Shown piece by piece: positions 55,330 to 64,000 of a stretch of 64,000 nt of DNA. The position numbers and the translations under genes are program-made. This DNA comes from Paenibacillus sp. PL91 (GTDB lineage Bacteria; Bacillota; Bacilli; Paenibacillales; Paenibacillaceae). Numbering within the stretch: the stretch's first letter is position 1; every line of letters begins with the position of its first letter. The stretch covers positions 62,001-126,000 of the forward strand of contig NZ_JABBYG020000004.1 of NCBI RefSeq assembly GCF_012935325.2. The letters are read 5' to 3'. Below the pieces are notes generated by a model that was not told where the DNA came from, ran no database searches, and was given only the letters and a program-made list of their open reading frames with translations.

Positions 55330-57765
55330 ATGGAAGCTACTGCAACTAATGATAGCAAGCAGGTGACTTTTCAAATTACTGGAATGACTTGCGCCGCATG
55401 CGCAAATCGAATTGAAAAAGGATTAAATAAACTAGAAGGTGTTTCCTCCGCCAATGTAAACTTTGCTCTTGAGAAAGCAAGCGTTACTTATGACTCGAAA
55501 GTTGTAGGCATTAACAAACTGGAGGATAGCATTAGTAAATTGGGTTATGGTACGGCAAAGGAAGCCGTTGATTTCCAAATTGAAGGCATGACATGCGCGG
55601 CATGCGCGAACCGGATTGAAAAAGGGCTTAACAAGCTGCCAGGAGTAACGAATGCAACAGTCAATTTTGCTATGGAAACCGCACGGGTTGAATATTCCCC
55701 AGGTGAGATCTCCATAGCCGATATGCAGAATAAGGTGCGGCAGTTAGGTTATAAAGCAAATACGAAACAAGAGAACGAAAATAAGGGTGACCATCGCGAG
55801 AAAGAAATCCGGCATCAAAAACGCATTTTGCTTCTATCTGCTATTCTCTCGCTCCCTCTCTTATGGAGCATGGTAGGGCATTTCTCGTTCACTTCATGGA
55901 TCTATACACCGGATATATTCATGAACCCATGGTTTCAGCTTATCTTGGCCACACCTGTTCAGTTTTATGTTGGAAGACAATTTTATATAGGTGCTTATAA
56001 GGCGCTGCGCAACGGCAGTGCAAATATGGATGTGCTTGTATCGCTTGGGACATCGGCTGCGTATTTCTATAGCTTGTATCTTACGATCGAATGGTTCTTA
56101 AACGGCGCCTCTGCTCATCATGGGCCATCCTTGTATTATGAGACGAGCGCTGTACTTATAACGCTCGTTATTATGGGAAAATTGTTTGAATCGCTCGCTA
56201 AAGGGCGGACGTCAGAAGCCATTAAATCTTTGATGGGATTGCAAGCAAAAACAGCCTTGGTGGTGCGCGAAGGTCAAGAGCTTACCATTCCGGTTGATGA
56301 AGTTCTTGTTGGAGATGTCGTACTAGTGAAGCCGGGCGAGAAAATTCCGGTAGACGGGGAGGTTGTGGAAGGAACCTCATCGGTAGATGAGTCCATGCTA
56401 ACCGGCGAGAGTATTCCAGTCGAGAAAAGATTCGGAGACGCCGTCATCGGCGCGACGATCAATAAAAACGGAATGCTCCGAATTAAGGCAATGAAAGTAG
56501 GCAAGGAAACGGCGCTTGCTCAAATTATTAAAGTCGTAGAAGAAGCCCAGGGATCAAAAGCGCCTATTCAAAGGGTGGCGGACGTCATTTCGGGCATATT
56601 TGTCCCAATTGTCGTGGGCATTGCAATCGTTGCTTTCTTGGTCTGGTACTTCTTTGTTACCCCTGGCGATTTTGCGGAAGCATTGGAGAAAGCCATTGCG
56701 ATCCTGGTTATTGCTTGCCCATGCGCGCTTGGTCTGGCAACTCCGACCTCCATTATGGCAGGATCAGGGCGTGCAGCCGAGCTAGGCGTTTTGTTCAAAG
56801 GCGGCGAGCATCTGGAACAGACGCATAAGATTAACGCCATCATTTTAGATAAAACAGGTACAGTCACCAAAGGGAAACCGGAATTGACAGATGTGCTGAC
56901 GGATAACGAAGAAATGGAGTTTCTTAGACTTGTCGGCGCGGCGGAGAAAAACTCGGAGCATCCGCTGGCGGAAGCGATTGTAGCGGGCATTCAGGAGAGA
57001 GGCGTCACGCTCCCGGGTACGGAAGCGTTCGAAGCCATCCCGGGATTCGGCATTAAAGCAGTCGTGGAAGGCAAGGAAGTGCTGATCGGTACGCGCCGGT
57101 TAATGGAAAAATTCGATGTGGATGCGAAGCCTGCTTATGATATGATGTCCCGCCTTGAAGAAACAGGCAAGACTGCCATGCTTGTCGCGATAGATAATCG
57201 TTATACAGGAATCGTTGCCGTAGCGGATACGGTGAAAGAAACGTCGAAGGCCGCGATCAGCCGGCTGAAGGAAATGGGCATACAGGTTATTATGATCACT
57301 GGCGACAACGAACGCACGGCAAAAGCCATTGCTGCCCAGGTTGGAATCGAACACGTGCTTGCGGAAGTTCTTCCGGAAGGCAAAGCGGAGGAAGTGAAGA
57401 AGCTGCAGGCCAGCGGTAAAAAAGTGGCAATGGTAGGGGACGGCATAAACGACGCGCCTGCTCTGGCTACGGCAGATGTTGGGATGGCGATCGGCACGGG
57501 CACTGACGTGGCGATGGAAGCGGCAGATGTGACGCTGATGCGCGGCGATCTTTCGAGCATTCCGGATGCGATTTATATGAGCCGCAAGACGATGAATAAC
57601 ATTAAGCAAAATTTGTTCTGGGCGCTTGGCTATAATACGCTTGGTATTCCTATTGCCGCGATTGGTCTATTGGCTCCATGGGTCGCAGGCGCCGCAATGG
57701 CGTTAAGTTCCGTTTCCGTCGTCCTAAATGCCCTTCGCTTGCAGCGAGTCAAAGTACGTCATTAA
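55330..57765 (+). CDS. copA: Copper-exporting P1B-type ATPase CopA
   Basis: 811-aa P-type ATPase with two N-terminal HMA domains (each [18 protein letters not shown]) and TGES actuator motif ([14 protein letters not shown]). The CPC metal site lies in [15 protein letters not shown], the phosphorylation site in [15 protein letters not shown] in [10 protein letters not shown], and GDGIND in [15 protein letters not shown]. Eight TMs expected. The frame opens at GTG 55300 overlapping copZ, but AAGGAGA lies nine bases from ATG 55330, which I choose. Exports Cu(I) from the cytoplasm. Confidence 0.95.
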   Translation: MEATATNDSKQVTFQITGMTCAACANRIEKGLNKLEGVSSANVNFALEKASVTYDSKVVGINKLEDSISKLGYGTAKEAVDFQIEGMTCAACANRIEKGLNKLPGVTNATVNFAMETARVEYSPGEISIADMQNKVRQLGYKANTKQENENKGDHREKEIRHQKRILLLSAILSLPLLWSMVGHFSFTSWIYTPDIFMNPWFQLILATPVQFYVGRQFYIGAYKALRNGSANMDVLVSLGTSAAYFYSLYLTIEWFLNGASAHHGPSLYYETSAVLITLVIMGKLFESLAKGRTSEAIKSLMGLQAKTALVVREGQELTIPVDEVLVGDVVLVKPGEKIPVDGEVVEGTSSVDESMLTGESIPVEKRFGDAVIGATINKNGMLRIKAMKVGKETALAQIIKVVEEAQGSKAPIQRVADVISGIFVPIVVGIAIVAFLVWYFFVTPGDFAEALEKAIAILVIACPCALGLATPTSIMAGSGRAAELGVLFKGGEHLEQTHKINAIILDKTGTVTKGKPELTDVLTDNEEMEFLRLVGAAEKNSEHPLAEAIVAGIQERGVTLPGTEAFEAIPGFGIKAVVEGKEVLIGTRRLMEKFDVDAKPAYDMMSRLEETGKTAMLVAIDNRYTGIVAVADTVKETSKAAISRLKEMGIQVIMITGDNERTAKAIAAQVGIEHVLAEVLPEGKAEEVKKLQASGKKVAMVGDGINDAPALATADVGMAIGTGTDVAMEAADVTLMRGDLSSIPDAIYMSRKTMNNIKQNLFWALGYNTLGIPIAAIGLLAPWVAGAAMALSSVSVVLNALRLQRVKVRH

Positions 57766-57796
57766 AACTTATTTAATAGAGGAATGGAGAATCCGA

Positions 57797-58681
57797 ATGA
57801 TGAAAAAGAAGTTGACCCTCCTTATTTCAATCGTCCTTACTCTTAGTTTGTTGGCAGCTTGCGGCAATACTTCAGGTGGGAATAATCAAGCTGTCGGGCA
57901 TGAAGGCCACGGCGGGCAGAATACGACTGACAATATGGAGAGCAATAACAACGGTCATAGCGGGCATGGCGATGACGCACAGACTGAAAGCGCCAATCTT
58001 AAAGCTTCCTTTACCTTTGTTTCCGGCGGTGCAAAAGCTAAGGAAGATACGGAATTAGCGATTCAGATTACCGACGATGACGGAAACCCGGTTAACGACT
58101 ATAAAGTCAATCATGAGAAGTTGCTTCATTTGATCATTGTTAATCATGATTTGTCGTTCTTTAATCATATCCATCCAGAATTTCAGGGAGACGGCAAGTT
58201 TACTGTAGAAACTTCTTTTCCCTCGGGCGGGGAATATAAGGTATTTGCAGATTTTATCCCTGCTGGCGGAGCCAATTTGACGCTTAGCGAATGGGTAGAA
58301 GTAGAAGGCAAGGAAGGGGAGCATGCCGATATTGCACCCGACTCGAACCTGATCAAAGAAGTAGGCGGAAAAGAAATAGAGCTTTCTTTGAGTGGTATGA
58401 AGTCGAAAGAAGAAATAACGCTCTCTTTTACGATTCGCGATTCCGAAACGAAAGAAGAAATTAGGAACCTGGAGCCTTATCTTGGTGCAGTAGGTCATGT
58501 CGTTATACTGTCGGCTGATGCGGAAAGTTATCTCCATGTTCATCCGCTTGATGAAAAAGCCACTGGGCCTCTTGCAGAATTTGCAACCACTTTCCCTCAA
58601 AGCGGCACATATAAGATATGGGGACAATTTCAGCATAATGGGGAAGTCATAACCGTCCCGTTCGTGGTTGATATCAAGTAA
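57797..58681 (+). CDS. His-rich extracellular lipoprotein, probable copper binding
   Basis: About 295-aa lipoprotein (lipobox LLAAC), with a His/Asn/Gly linker (GHEGHGGQ, NNGHSGHGDD) and two similar beta-sandwich halves. Each half carries a HxHP motif: SFFNHIHPEFQG and SYLHVHPLDE, followed by FPSGGEYKVFADF and FPQSGTYKIWGQF. The repeated HIHP/HVHP motifs and adjacency to copA imply extracellular copper binding (inference). The frame opens at 57728 inside copA, but ATG 57797 (GGAG seven bases upstream) starts the signal peptide. Confidence 0.85.
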   Translation: MMKKKLTLLISIVLTLSLLAACGNTSGGNNQAVGHEGHGGQNTTDNMESNNNGHSGHGDDAQTESANLKASFTFVSGGAKAKEDTELAIQITDDDGNPVNDYKVNHEKLLHLIIVNHDLSFFNHIHPEFQGDGKFTVETSFPSGGEYKVFADFIPAGGANLTLSEWVEVEGKEGEHADIAPDSNLIKEVGGKEIELSLSGMKSKEEITLSFTIRDSETKEEIRNLEPYLGAVGHVVILSADAESYLHVHPLDEKATGPLAEFATTFPQSGTYKIWGQFQHNGEVITVPFVVDIK

Positions 58682-58713
58682 ATCCAATTAATCGATAAGG
58701 GAGGGTACTGGAC

Positions 58714-59334
58714 TTGGGAGTGAAAACGAAGATTGCTGTTGCCCCCGAAATTCAAGTTGGCGGTAGTTTGTTTTCTCCGGAGCAACTTGCCAAAATCGGT
58801 ACTATTTTAGGTGCCGATGCCCAAATTGAAGTGACTCCTTTTAAGCAACTTTATGTAGAGGTTTCGCTCGATAGGCGCGATGCCATTATAGAGGAATTCA
58901 AGCTTGTCGGTCTTGAAGTTTACCCGTCAGGTTCTACAACCAAAAGTTTGATTGCCTGCAATTTTTGCAAAGGAGCGGAAGAGGCGGGGCTAGATACAGC
59001 ACGAAAATTAAATCTTGCCATTGCAGGCATTGAAACGCCCACTCCGCTTAAGATTGGCTATGCCGGATGTGCGCTGGGAACTAGCGAACCACTACTAAAA
59101 GACATTGGTGTTGTAAAAATGCGGAATACGTTTGATATTTACGTCGGCGGAGAGCCTAAAGGATTAAAAACGTCTATAGCCAAACTACTACTTACGGGGT
59201 TAACAGAAGATAGGCTGGTGCCGATTATAAAAGCTCTTATTGATTTCTATAAGGAAAATGCAAAAGGAAAAGAAAAATTTAGCAAATTTATCGATCGAAT
59301 AACACTTGATCAGTTAAAGCAAATTGCTGGATAA
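58714..59334 (+). CDS. Small NirA/sulfite-reductase-like protein with altered cysteines
   Basis: 206-aa protein resembling one half of nitrite/sulfite reductase hemoproteins (a ferredoxin-like half plus siroheme/Fe-S half). The cluster region reads IACNFCKGAEEAG and GYAGCALGTSEP. The first pair is CxxC, not the usual Cx5C, and the fourth Cys of GCxxGC is Thr. This argues against a siroheme-linked 4Fe-4S centre and for a different metal or no catalysis. TTG 58714 start with AAGGGAGGG. It stands between the copper lipoprotein and a glutaredoxin, so copper or thiol redox function is a guess. Confidence 0.75.
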   Translation: MGVKTKIAVAPEIQVGGSLFSPEQLAKIGTILGADAQIEVTPFKQLYVEVSLDRRDAIIEEFKLVGLEVYPSGSTTKSLIACNFCKGAEEAGLDTARKLNLAIAGIETPTPLKIGYAGCALGTSEPLLKDIGVVKMRNTFDIYVGGEPKGLKTSIAKLLLTGLTEDRLVPIIKALIDFYKENAKGKEKFSKFIDRITLDQLKQIAG

Positions 59335-59361
59335 TCGGAAGTATTTGAAGGAGCGATAACC

Positions 59362-59601
59362 TTGGCGGAACAATTACGAATCTATACGATACCGACATGC
59401 AGTGATTGTACCTATGCGAAACGATATTTTAATGAGAATCAGATTCCCTTTACCGAATACAATTGCGAAGACAACGAAGCTTATGCAAGAGAGGTGTGGG
59501 ATTTAACAGGGAAACAAATTGCCCCGACTATTGTCATTAACGAGAAAGTATTTGTTGGATTTGCTGAAAATCTAAAAGAAATAAGCGAATTGCTGGTTTA
59601 A
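59362..59601 (+). CDS. Glutaredoxin-like protein (NrdH type)
   Basis: 79 aa thioredoxin-fold protein with redox motif IPTCSDCTYAKRYF and cis-Pro region KQIAPTIVINEKVFVG. TTG 59362 start with AAGGAG. Follows the NirA-like gene by 27 bp, so same transcript as the copper genes is likely; could keep Cys-rich metal proteins reduced. Confidence 0.88.
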   Translation: MAEQLRIYTIPTCSDCTYAKRYFNENQIPFTEYNCEDNEAYAREVWDLTGKQIAPTIVINEKVFVGFAENLKEISELLV

Positions 59602-59615
59602 GAATAGGATTGAAT

Positions 59616-59650
59616 AACAAGCTCACTTCGAAGTGGGCTTGTTTCTATTG
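59616..59650 (+). terminator. Terminator closing the copper operon
   Basis: AACAAGCTCACTT (59616-59628) pairs with AAGTGGGCTTGTT (59631-59643), one mismatch, then TCTATT. The gap to the next gene (59651-59800) shows no gene. Confidence 0.75.
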
Positions 59651-59807
59651 GCATGCCTTTTTAGTTTTAATTTTCGGTTCGACGAAATCTGCAGAGACGC
59701 GGGCCGGGTAACGATAGTTGAACAAACAATGAGCGGTTTGCTGCTACGGCGGTTGCTCCCTTTCTTAATCAAGCTAATTGGCAGATTTCGCTAACTGGAG
59801 TTGAATG

Positions 59808-59836
59808 TTGTTATTCCGCTCTCAATATTATATAAT
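59808..59836 (+). promoter_or_regulatory. Promoter of the tetR-like gene
   Basis: TTGTTA (59808-59813), 17-bp spacer, TATAAT (59831-59836), 36 bp before the TTG start. The downstream GAGTAAAAATTCATTCA region may hold an operator but the symmetry is weak. Confidence 0.6.
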
Positions 59837-59872
59837 GAGTAAAAATTCATTCATCAAAAAGGAGCGAATTGT

Positions 59873-60484
59873 TTGCCGCGTAGCAAGGAACAGTTTGAAG
59901 AAATGCGCAATGCCACTAGGGAAAAAATCCATTCAGCTGCGATGCAGTTATTTGTTCATCAAGGTTTCGGCTCGACGAATGTTCAAGATATCGCGAATAC
60001 AGCTGGCATTAGTATTGGGCTGATGTATCGTCATTACAAAACGAAGGATCAGTTATTTAACGAATTGGTTGCCTACGCGGTTGAAGGATTGAAACGTAAT
60101 ATTATTTTCTTTGAATCCGATCAATCCCCTAAAAAGTTAATGGCACAGTTTGTCGACGAAGTCTACACTGACATGATCAATGGGGAGGAACTAGCCCATC
60201 TACTGATCCTTATTAATCAGTCGCTATTAGCTGGAGCTGCCACCGCCTCAAAACATTATGAAGAGATCCTCCAGGTAAATGCCAGGCTGCTTGATTCTAC
60301 GGCACAGCTCATTCGCAAGGGTCAGCAGCTTGGGGAATTTTGCTCGGGTGATGCGCAGGAAATGGCTGCCCTTTTTTATGCATCGATTCAGGGTTTGGCT
60401 CAGATGAAAGCATTACTAAAGAGCAACTTTACCATGCCCTCACCATCTATCCTCACCGCATTTCTATTGAAGGAAAGGAAGTGA
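59873..60484 (+). CDS. TetR/AcrR-family regulator
   Basis: 203-aa one-component regulator. N-terminal HTH AMQLFVHQGFGSTNVQDIAN and TAGISIGLMYRHYKTKDQLF; the all-helical C-terminal ligand domain is unassigned. TTG 59873 start with AAAAAGGAG. The GNAT gene follows after 7 bp and is likely a co-transcribed target. Confidence 0.9.
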   Translation: MPRSKEQFEEMRNATREKIHSAAMQLFVHQGFGSTNVQDIANTAGISIGLMYRHYKTKDQLFNELVAYAVEGLKRNIIFFESDQSPKKLMAQFVDEVYTDMINGEELAHLLILINQSLLAGAATASKHYEEILQVNARLLDSTAQLIRKGQQLGEFCSGDAQEMAALFYASIQGLAQMKALLKSNFTMPSPSILTAFLLKERK

Positions 60485-60491
60485 CCATGTC

Positions 60492-61085
60492 ATGATTAAC
60501 GTGGTTAGAGCCGATCAAGCTGAATTTGATGTGAGGCGAGGAATATCTGAAATATTCGCAGAGGGATTCACACAGTGGCTTGGGTTTTTCTCTAAGGATC
60601 CGAAAAGGATTGCTGCAGCGTTCGCCCATATATTCGTTTTGGACCAATTTTATGTGGCTTTATACAAGGGGCAAGTGGTCGGAATGGCTGCTTGTACGGA
60701 TGGAACTTCACTTTCGGTTAAACTGGATAAAAAGGAACTTCGCAAACATTTAGGCTTTTATAGAGGCACTATGGCCGGTATTTTCTTGAAAAAAGAATTT
60801 GAAGCTACCTTCGTTCATCCTTCATCTGGTGTAGGCTCCATTGAATTTGTAGGGACGGCCACCGAATTGAGGGGGCAAGGCGTTGCTTCGCAACTGATTC
60901 GTCATATCCTTGAGCATACACCATATGAGGTTTATTTGATTGAAGAAGTCGCCGATACCAATATTCCAGCCATGAAACTCTATTATAAATTAGGTTTTGA
61001 AGAATACAAACGCAGGCAAATACCAATTAAACGGGCAAAGAAAATCGGGATCAATTACGTTGTATCATTGAGATATTCGAAATAA
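60492..61085 (+). CDS. GNAT-family N-acetyltransferase
   Basis: 197 aa; acetyl-CoA-binding motif A in IEFVGTATELRGQGVASQLI (Q/RxxGxG/A) and motif B in AMKLYYKLGFEEYKRRQIPI. The acceptor is unknown; co-transcription with a TetR gene hints at a resistance role, but this is inference. ATG 60492 after GGAAGTGA. Confidence 0.87.
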   Translation: MINVVRADQAEFDVRRGISEIFAEGFTQWLGFFSKDPKRIAAAFAHIFVLDQFYVALYKGQVVGMAACTDGTSLSVKLDKKELRKHLGFYRGTMAGIFLKKEFEATFVHPSSGVGSIEFVGTATELRGQGVASQLIRHILEHTPYEVYLIEEVADTNIPAMKLYYKLGFEEYKRRQIPIKRAKKIGINYVVSLRYSK

Positions 61086-61198
61086 TGCGGATTAGAAAAG
61101 TTATTACGTTGACCAACGAATTCTAGACTTCTAAAATGAAGGATACTCTTTAAGCTATCGGGTAACGATAGTGTAATGATACAGGCTGTCGATCGATA

Positions 61199-61290
61199 GT
61201 TGACATTATCCCCTTTAAGTAGACAGTGCCAAGAAAGCGCACTACAGTTTACTTGGAGGGGATTTTTGTATGGGAGAATTTTCATAAACA
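61199..61290 (+). mobile_element. Short IS3-type end remnant
   Basis: TTATCCCCTTTAAGTAGACA, then a GGAGGGGATTTTT-ATG start-like region, corresponding to the left end and orfA start of the IS remnant at 49304. The orfA frame is cut after a few codons. The rest of 61291-61421 shows nothing. Confidence 0.65.
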
Positions 61291-61421
61291 TTGTAACGAA
61301 TCGTCCATAGACAAGTCTTTATACTTCTCCTAATCGGAAAAGCAAAAGCGGTTTGTGGCTCATGATACAACTGAAGCAGCAAGTGAGAACAGTATCGAAG
61401 AATCGTTGCTTGATAAGGCAT

Positions 61422-62747
61422 TCATTCACGTTGCAGCATGAAGACGGCCAGACCGAAAGCCAGCGCAGTGTAGCCGCAAAGCACAGCAAAGCCAGTCCAT
61501 GGTGTCAACGGATAATATCCCATCTGCGGTACATAGGCGCCGATTACCTGTGGGTACTCCGTTAAGCTCTGCTGGATCGCGAACCCAGCAGCTGGGGTGA
61601 GTTTTAATAGCCACCGTGATACGCCCAGGTGCAGGACGTTGGCAAGGATATAGGGGAGGACGACTGCCGTAATACTGGCAATCACCGCCACGACCCTACG
61701 CCGGAATAAGGCAGCGAGGGCGAGTGAAAAAATAGCAACTACGGCGAGGAATGCAGCGGTACCAAGTATTACACGCAACTCGGTAAACAGAGTTACAGGA
61801 AGTACATGAATTCCGTTTGAGAGCAGGATTGGCGTGCAAAGTGAAACTGCAACTATGGCGGCAGCCAGCCCGGCAACAAACGTGACGGTACCCATCACAA
61901 TAGCCTTCGCTGCCAGCACCCGTTCTTGCCGTGTACTCGCAGGTTGAGCGTTGCGAGTCAAGCCTCGTCGATTTTCGGTGGTGACAAACAGCACCGCCAC
62001 AATAATCACTGCTATCAGCCCGAATAACACACCAATAAGGGAGTGCTCAATACGCCAGTTACCATCAGTTCCAGTTTGCGGCGCGATGTCACCAACTCCC
62101 GTCACTGTGAACCGACTACCTGACTCCTCCACCCCGCCTGGGTGATGCGGCGTTTTCCCATCGGGTTCCATGTCGACGCCCACATCGTCGCGGCTCCATG
62201 GGCCATGTAGGTTGACCCGGTCGAAGACGGCAGTGACCTCACTAAAGCGGACCGCATACCTGGCACCTTCGAACCTGAGGTCACCGGGGGAAGCAGCAAA
62301 CATTCCGATCCGCACTGTGTCCGGCAGAACCATCTGAACCGTGTCGATCTTGATCCACTGCTTGCCATCAAAGGATTCGTAGCCGATCAGCGTGTTCCCC
62401 TCGCGGGTGAGCCGCAGCCAGCGGGGAGAGTTTTCCGAAACGCCACCCGGCCGACTAGCCGTGTCGTGGGTGAAGTTGTGCTGCATGCGCACACCATGCT
62501 CGGCGGTGACCATCACCGCCACATACGGCGTACCCTGGCGAATACCGTCCTTGATCATGACACCGGCCTTCGCCCATGGTACCATCCCTGGCACGGGCTT
62601 GGGGCCAGGCCCGATCGTGCCGCGAGGTGAAGGGTCCTTGATCCGGCCCGTCATCGAGGTCAGACGGACCGTGATACTGCCGTCTCCCGTCAGCGGCTTA
62701 TGCACAAAGTAGAACTTATCGGTCACCGCTTCGCCATCCGGCCCCAC
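61422..62747 (-). pseudogene. Truncated ABC-2-type permease-like gene of actinobacterial flavour
   Basis: 441 codons. An extracytoplasmic DUF1349/concanavalin-like part (VMIKDGIRQGTPYVAVMVTA, TLIGYESFDGKQWIKIDTV) is followed by about six TMs (LIGVLFGLIAVIIVAVLFV, VLPYILANVLHLGVSRWLL) ending GLAVFMLQRE. No SD precedes the first GTG and the frame continues upstream to a TGA, so the N-terminal TM of the permease is missing. It is visibly GC-rich, unlike its neighbours, and the sequence recalls ABC-2 subunits of Actinobacteria. Likely acquired by transfer and broken. Confidence 0.7.
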
Positions 62748-63012
62748 CAGAATAGGGGAAGAGCCACCTCCGTTCGAACTGCAATAATCCAGTCACAGCT
62801 GCGCTTTGGTAGACGAACATACGGATAGGAAGCGAAATGATCCCTTTTTAATCTATCGTCCAAAAAATTTTTTTCAGTGTGAAAAATAATAGGCTCTTCG
62901 ATTGTATTACTAATGTAAGGGCGACATCAGGTAATCATGTGAAAGTCTGGTTAATCCGAACAACGAATAACATGCTTGAATCTTAAACCAAAAACTCTAC
63001 GAGGTGAAAGAA

Positions 63013-63753
63013 ATGAAAACAAAATTCAAAATGATTACTCTTTCCGCTGTTACCGCATTATCATTAACCTTTGTAGGTCAAAGCTATGCAGCTACCAACC
63101 CTTTCTCGGATATAACGAATATCGCGGCAAAGGATAAAATTGTTGCCTTACAAGAACAAGGCTTAGTCCATGGTATTTCGGACGACTTATTTGCCCCGAA
63201 TGACACCATCACAGCGGCACAAGGTATTCAGCTTATTGTTAATGCCGCGAATCTGAATCTAGATCTAGTAAGATTCCTTGTAGAACCTAAAGCTGCGGAT
63301 TATTTCAAAAACGCAGACAACGATGCTTGGTATGCGAATGCCTTAATTACGGCAAGCGTTAATGGAGTCGTACTGCCAGCCGATCTGGATCTTAACAAGA
63401 AATGGACGCGTGAAGAGTTTACTCACCAGCTTATCAGCACGATTGAAACGCACAGCAATCTTCCAAAGATTAATCTTGTTCCCGCCCAGATTAACGATAG
63501 CACGGATCTAACCATTGATTATGATGGATCCATCCAGCGCGCGCTTGCTTATAACGTAGTGAAACTAGATGAACAAGGGAACTTCCATCCTAAAGCCGAA
63601 ATCTCTCGCGCTGAGGCAGCGGAACAAATCTACAATGTACTCGAATACATTAAGGCACATCCTGCACCATCGCCACAACCAGATCTAGAATCAGAAACAA
63701 ACTCAAAAAGATCACCTTCGTCAACAAGTCCACAAATACCAGGAACAAAATAA
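63013..63753 (+). CDS. Secreted S-layer-homology domain protein
   Basis: 247-aa protein; signal peptide ending GQSYAAT, then SLH-type repeats: FSDITNIAAKDKIVALQEQG (with ITAAQGIQLIV), AWYANALITASVNGVVLPAD (WTREEFTHQLI) and SIQRALAYNVVKLDEQGNFH (ISRAEAAEQIY). Pro/Ser-rich C-terminus. It attaches to the cell wall via SLH, but the C-terminus has no catalytic domain. SD ACGAGGTGA supports ATG 63013 over GTG 63004. Confidence 0.85.
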   Translation: MKTKFKMITLSAVTALSLTFVGQSYAATNPFSDITNIAAKDKIVALQEQGLVHGISDDLFAPNDTITAAQGIQLIVNAANLNLDLVRFLVEPKAADYFKNADNDAWYANALITASVNGVVLPADLDLNKKWTREEFTHQLISTIETHSNLPKINLVPAQINDSTDLTIDYDGSIQRALAYNVVKLDEQGNFHPKAEISRAEAAEQIYNVLEYIKAHPAPSPQPDLESETNSKRSPSSTSPQIPGTK

Positions 63754-63765
63754 GGTCTACAAAGC

Positions 63766-63784
63766 GGGGACGAATTTCGTCCCC
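63766..63784 (+). terminator. Hairpin after the SLH gene
   Basis: GGGGACG (63766-63772) pairs with CGTCCCC (63778-63784), loop AATTT. No T-run. Confidence 0.5.
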
Positions 63785-63920
63785 AAACGTCGGACGCCAT
63801 CCGATTAGAACCTAAGGCGAGCTGTGAAAACCCAGACAGGACAATGCTTCAGCTGAATTAATCGGATTGCTTCGGATATCCGTTCCGTCGCTGGCTGCGA
63901 TGCGGTCAGGTATTACTTTG

Positions 63921-63938
63921 CATCGGGTTGTGTCCACA
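63921..63938. repeat. 18-bp direct repeat, right copy
   Basis: CATCGGGTTGTGTCCACA, identical to 51226-51243, again abutting a sigK fragment. Right flank TCGTGG differs from the left copy. Confidence 0.85.
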
Positions 63939-64000
63939 TCGTGGATAAGGTGCAGCTCAAGATTGAGAAGAGCAAATTAAGAATCTGGATATTCTCGATG
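63938..64000 (+). pseudogene. Partial sigK copy (downstream of region 2), runs off the window
   Basis: Aligns with window positions 511 onward: encodes [13 protein letters not shown], then a 4-base deletion shifts the frame before the sequence matching NLDILDD. It continues past the window edge. With the left fragment, it brackets the region 51.2-63.9 kb. Confidence 0.8.

Noticed and set aside
51476-63937. Active skin element with its own recombinase
   Set aside because: No serine or tyrosine recombinase gene or phage genes seen between the sigK pieces, and the junction (after GNE) is not where I recall B. subtilis skin inserting. Kept only as a bracketed island.

Overview
The window looks like a Gram-positive, endospore-forming Firmicute of the Paenibacillus/Cohnella type. 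The evidence is a complete sporulation sigma-K gene, lipoproteins with lipoboxes, an S-layer-homology (SLH) protein, YesM/YesN two-component systems, LplB/YtcP-type sugar permeases, strong Shine-Dalgarno (SD) sequences and frequent TTG/GTG starts. No rRNA, tRNA or CRISPR array was seen. Assignments come from reading motifs and family resemblance by eye; no database search was run.

Layout. (1) 46-747: intact sigK, then a gene-poor stretch. (2) 1228-9315, minus strand: AraC regulator, YesN response regulator, YesM kinase, solute-binding lipoprotein and two permeases, an oligosaccharide importer with its own sensing. (3) 9420-18200: a decayed kinase, a CE1-type esterase, a lone binding lipoprotein with a second YesM/YesN pair, a GH8 reducing-end xylose-releasing exo-oligoxylanase on the minus strand, and debris of another response regulator and permease. 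(4) 18327-28926: secreted GH43 with a CBM6-like domain, a four-gene ABC export machine (two ATPases, adaptor lipoprotein, giant FtsX-type permease) and a secreted CBM22-GH10-CBM9-CBM9 xylanase. (5) 29058-42870: an orphan YesN regulator with a degenerate receiver, then nine co-directional genes: binding lipoprotein, very large membrane-anchored binding protein, two permeases, NHL/TPR protein, Yip1-type membrane protein, DUF5696-type lipoprotein and two more permeases. (6) 42998-51070: membrane-anchored GH10, two cytoplasmic GH43 enzymes, cytoplasmic GH10, an IS3 remnant and an SGNH acetyl-xylan-esterase-like gene.

(7) 51226-64000 is different in character: more AT-rich, full of gene fragments, and bracketed by two broken sigK pieces that are each preceded by the same 18-bp sequence. 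It carries MarR with a frameshifted MFS pump, a copper module (csoR, copZ, copA, His-rich lipoprotein, NirA-like protein, glutaredoxin), TetR, GNAT, a truncated ABC-2 permease-like gene and an SLH protein.

Functionally, regions 2-6 form a (glucurono)arabinoxylan-utilisation locus. Secreted or anchored GH10/GH43 enzymes cut xylan outside, binding proteins and permeases import oligosaccharides, and cytoplasmic GH8, GH10, GH43 and esterases finish degradation. No sugar-import ATPase is encoded, so a shared MsmX-type ATPase elsewhere is probable. The most novel items are the nine-gene cassette at 30.1-42.9 kb, the ABC exporter with an AbrB-like tail, the orphan regulator lacking phosphorylation residues, and the sigK-bracketed island.
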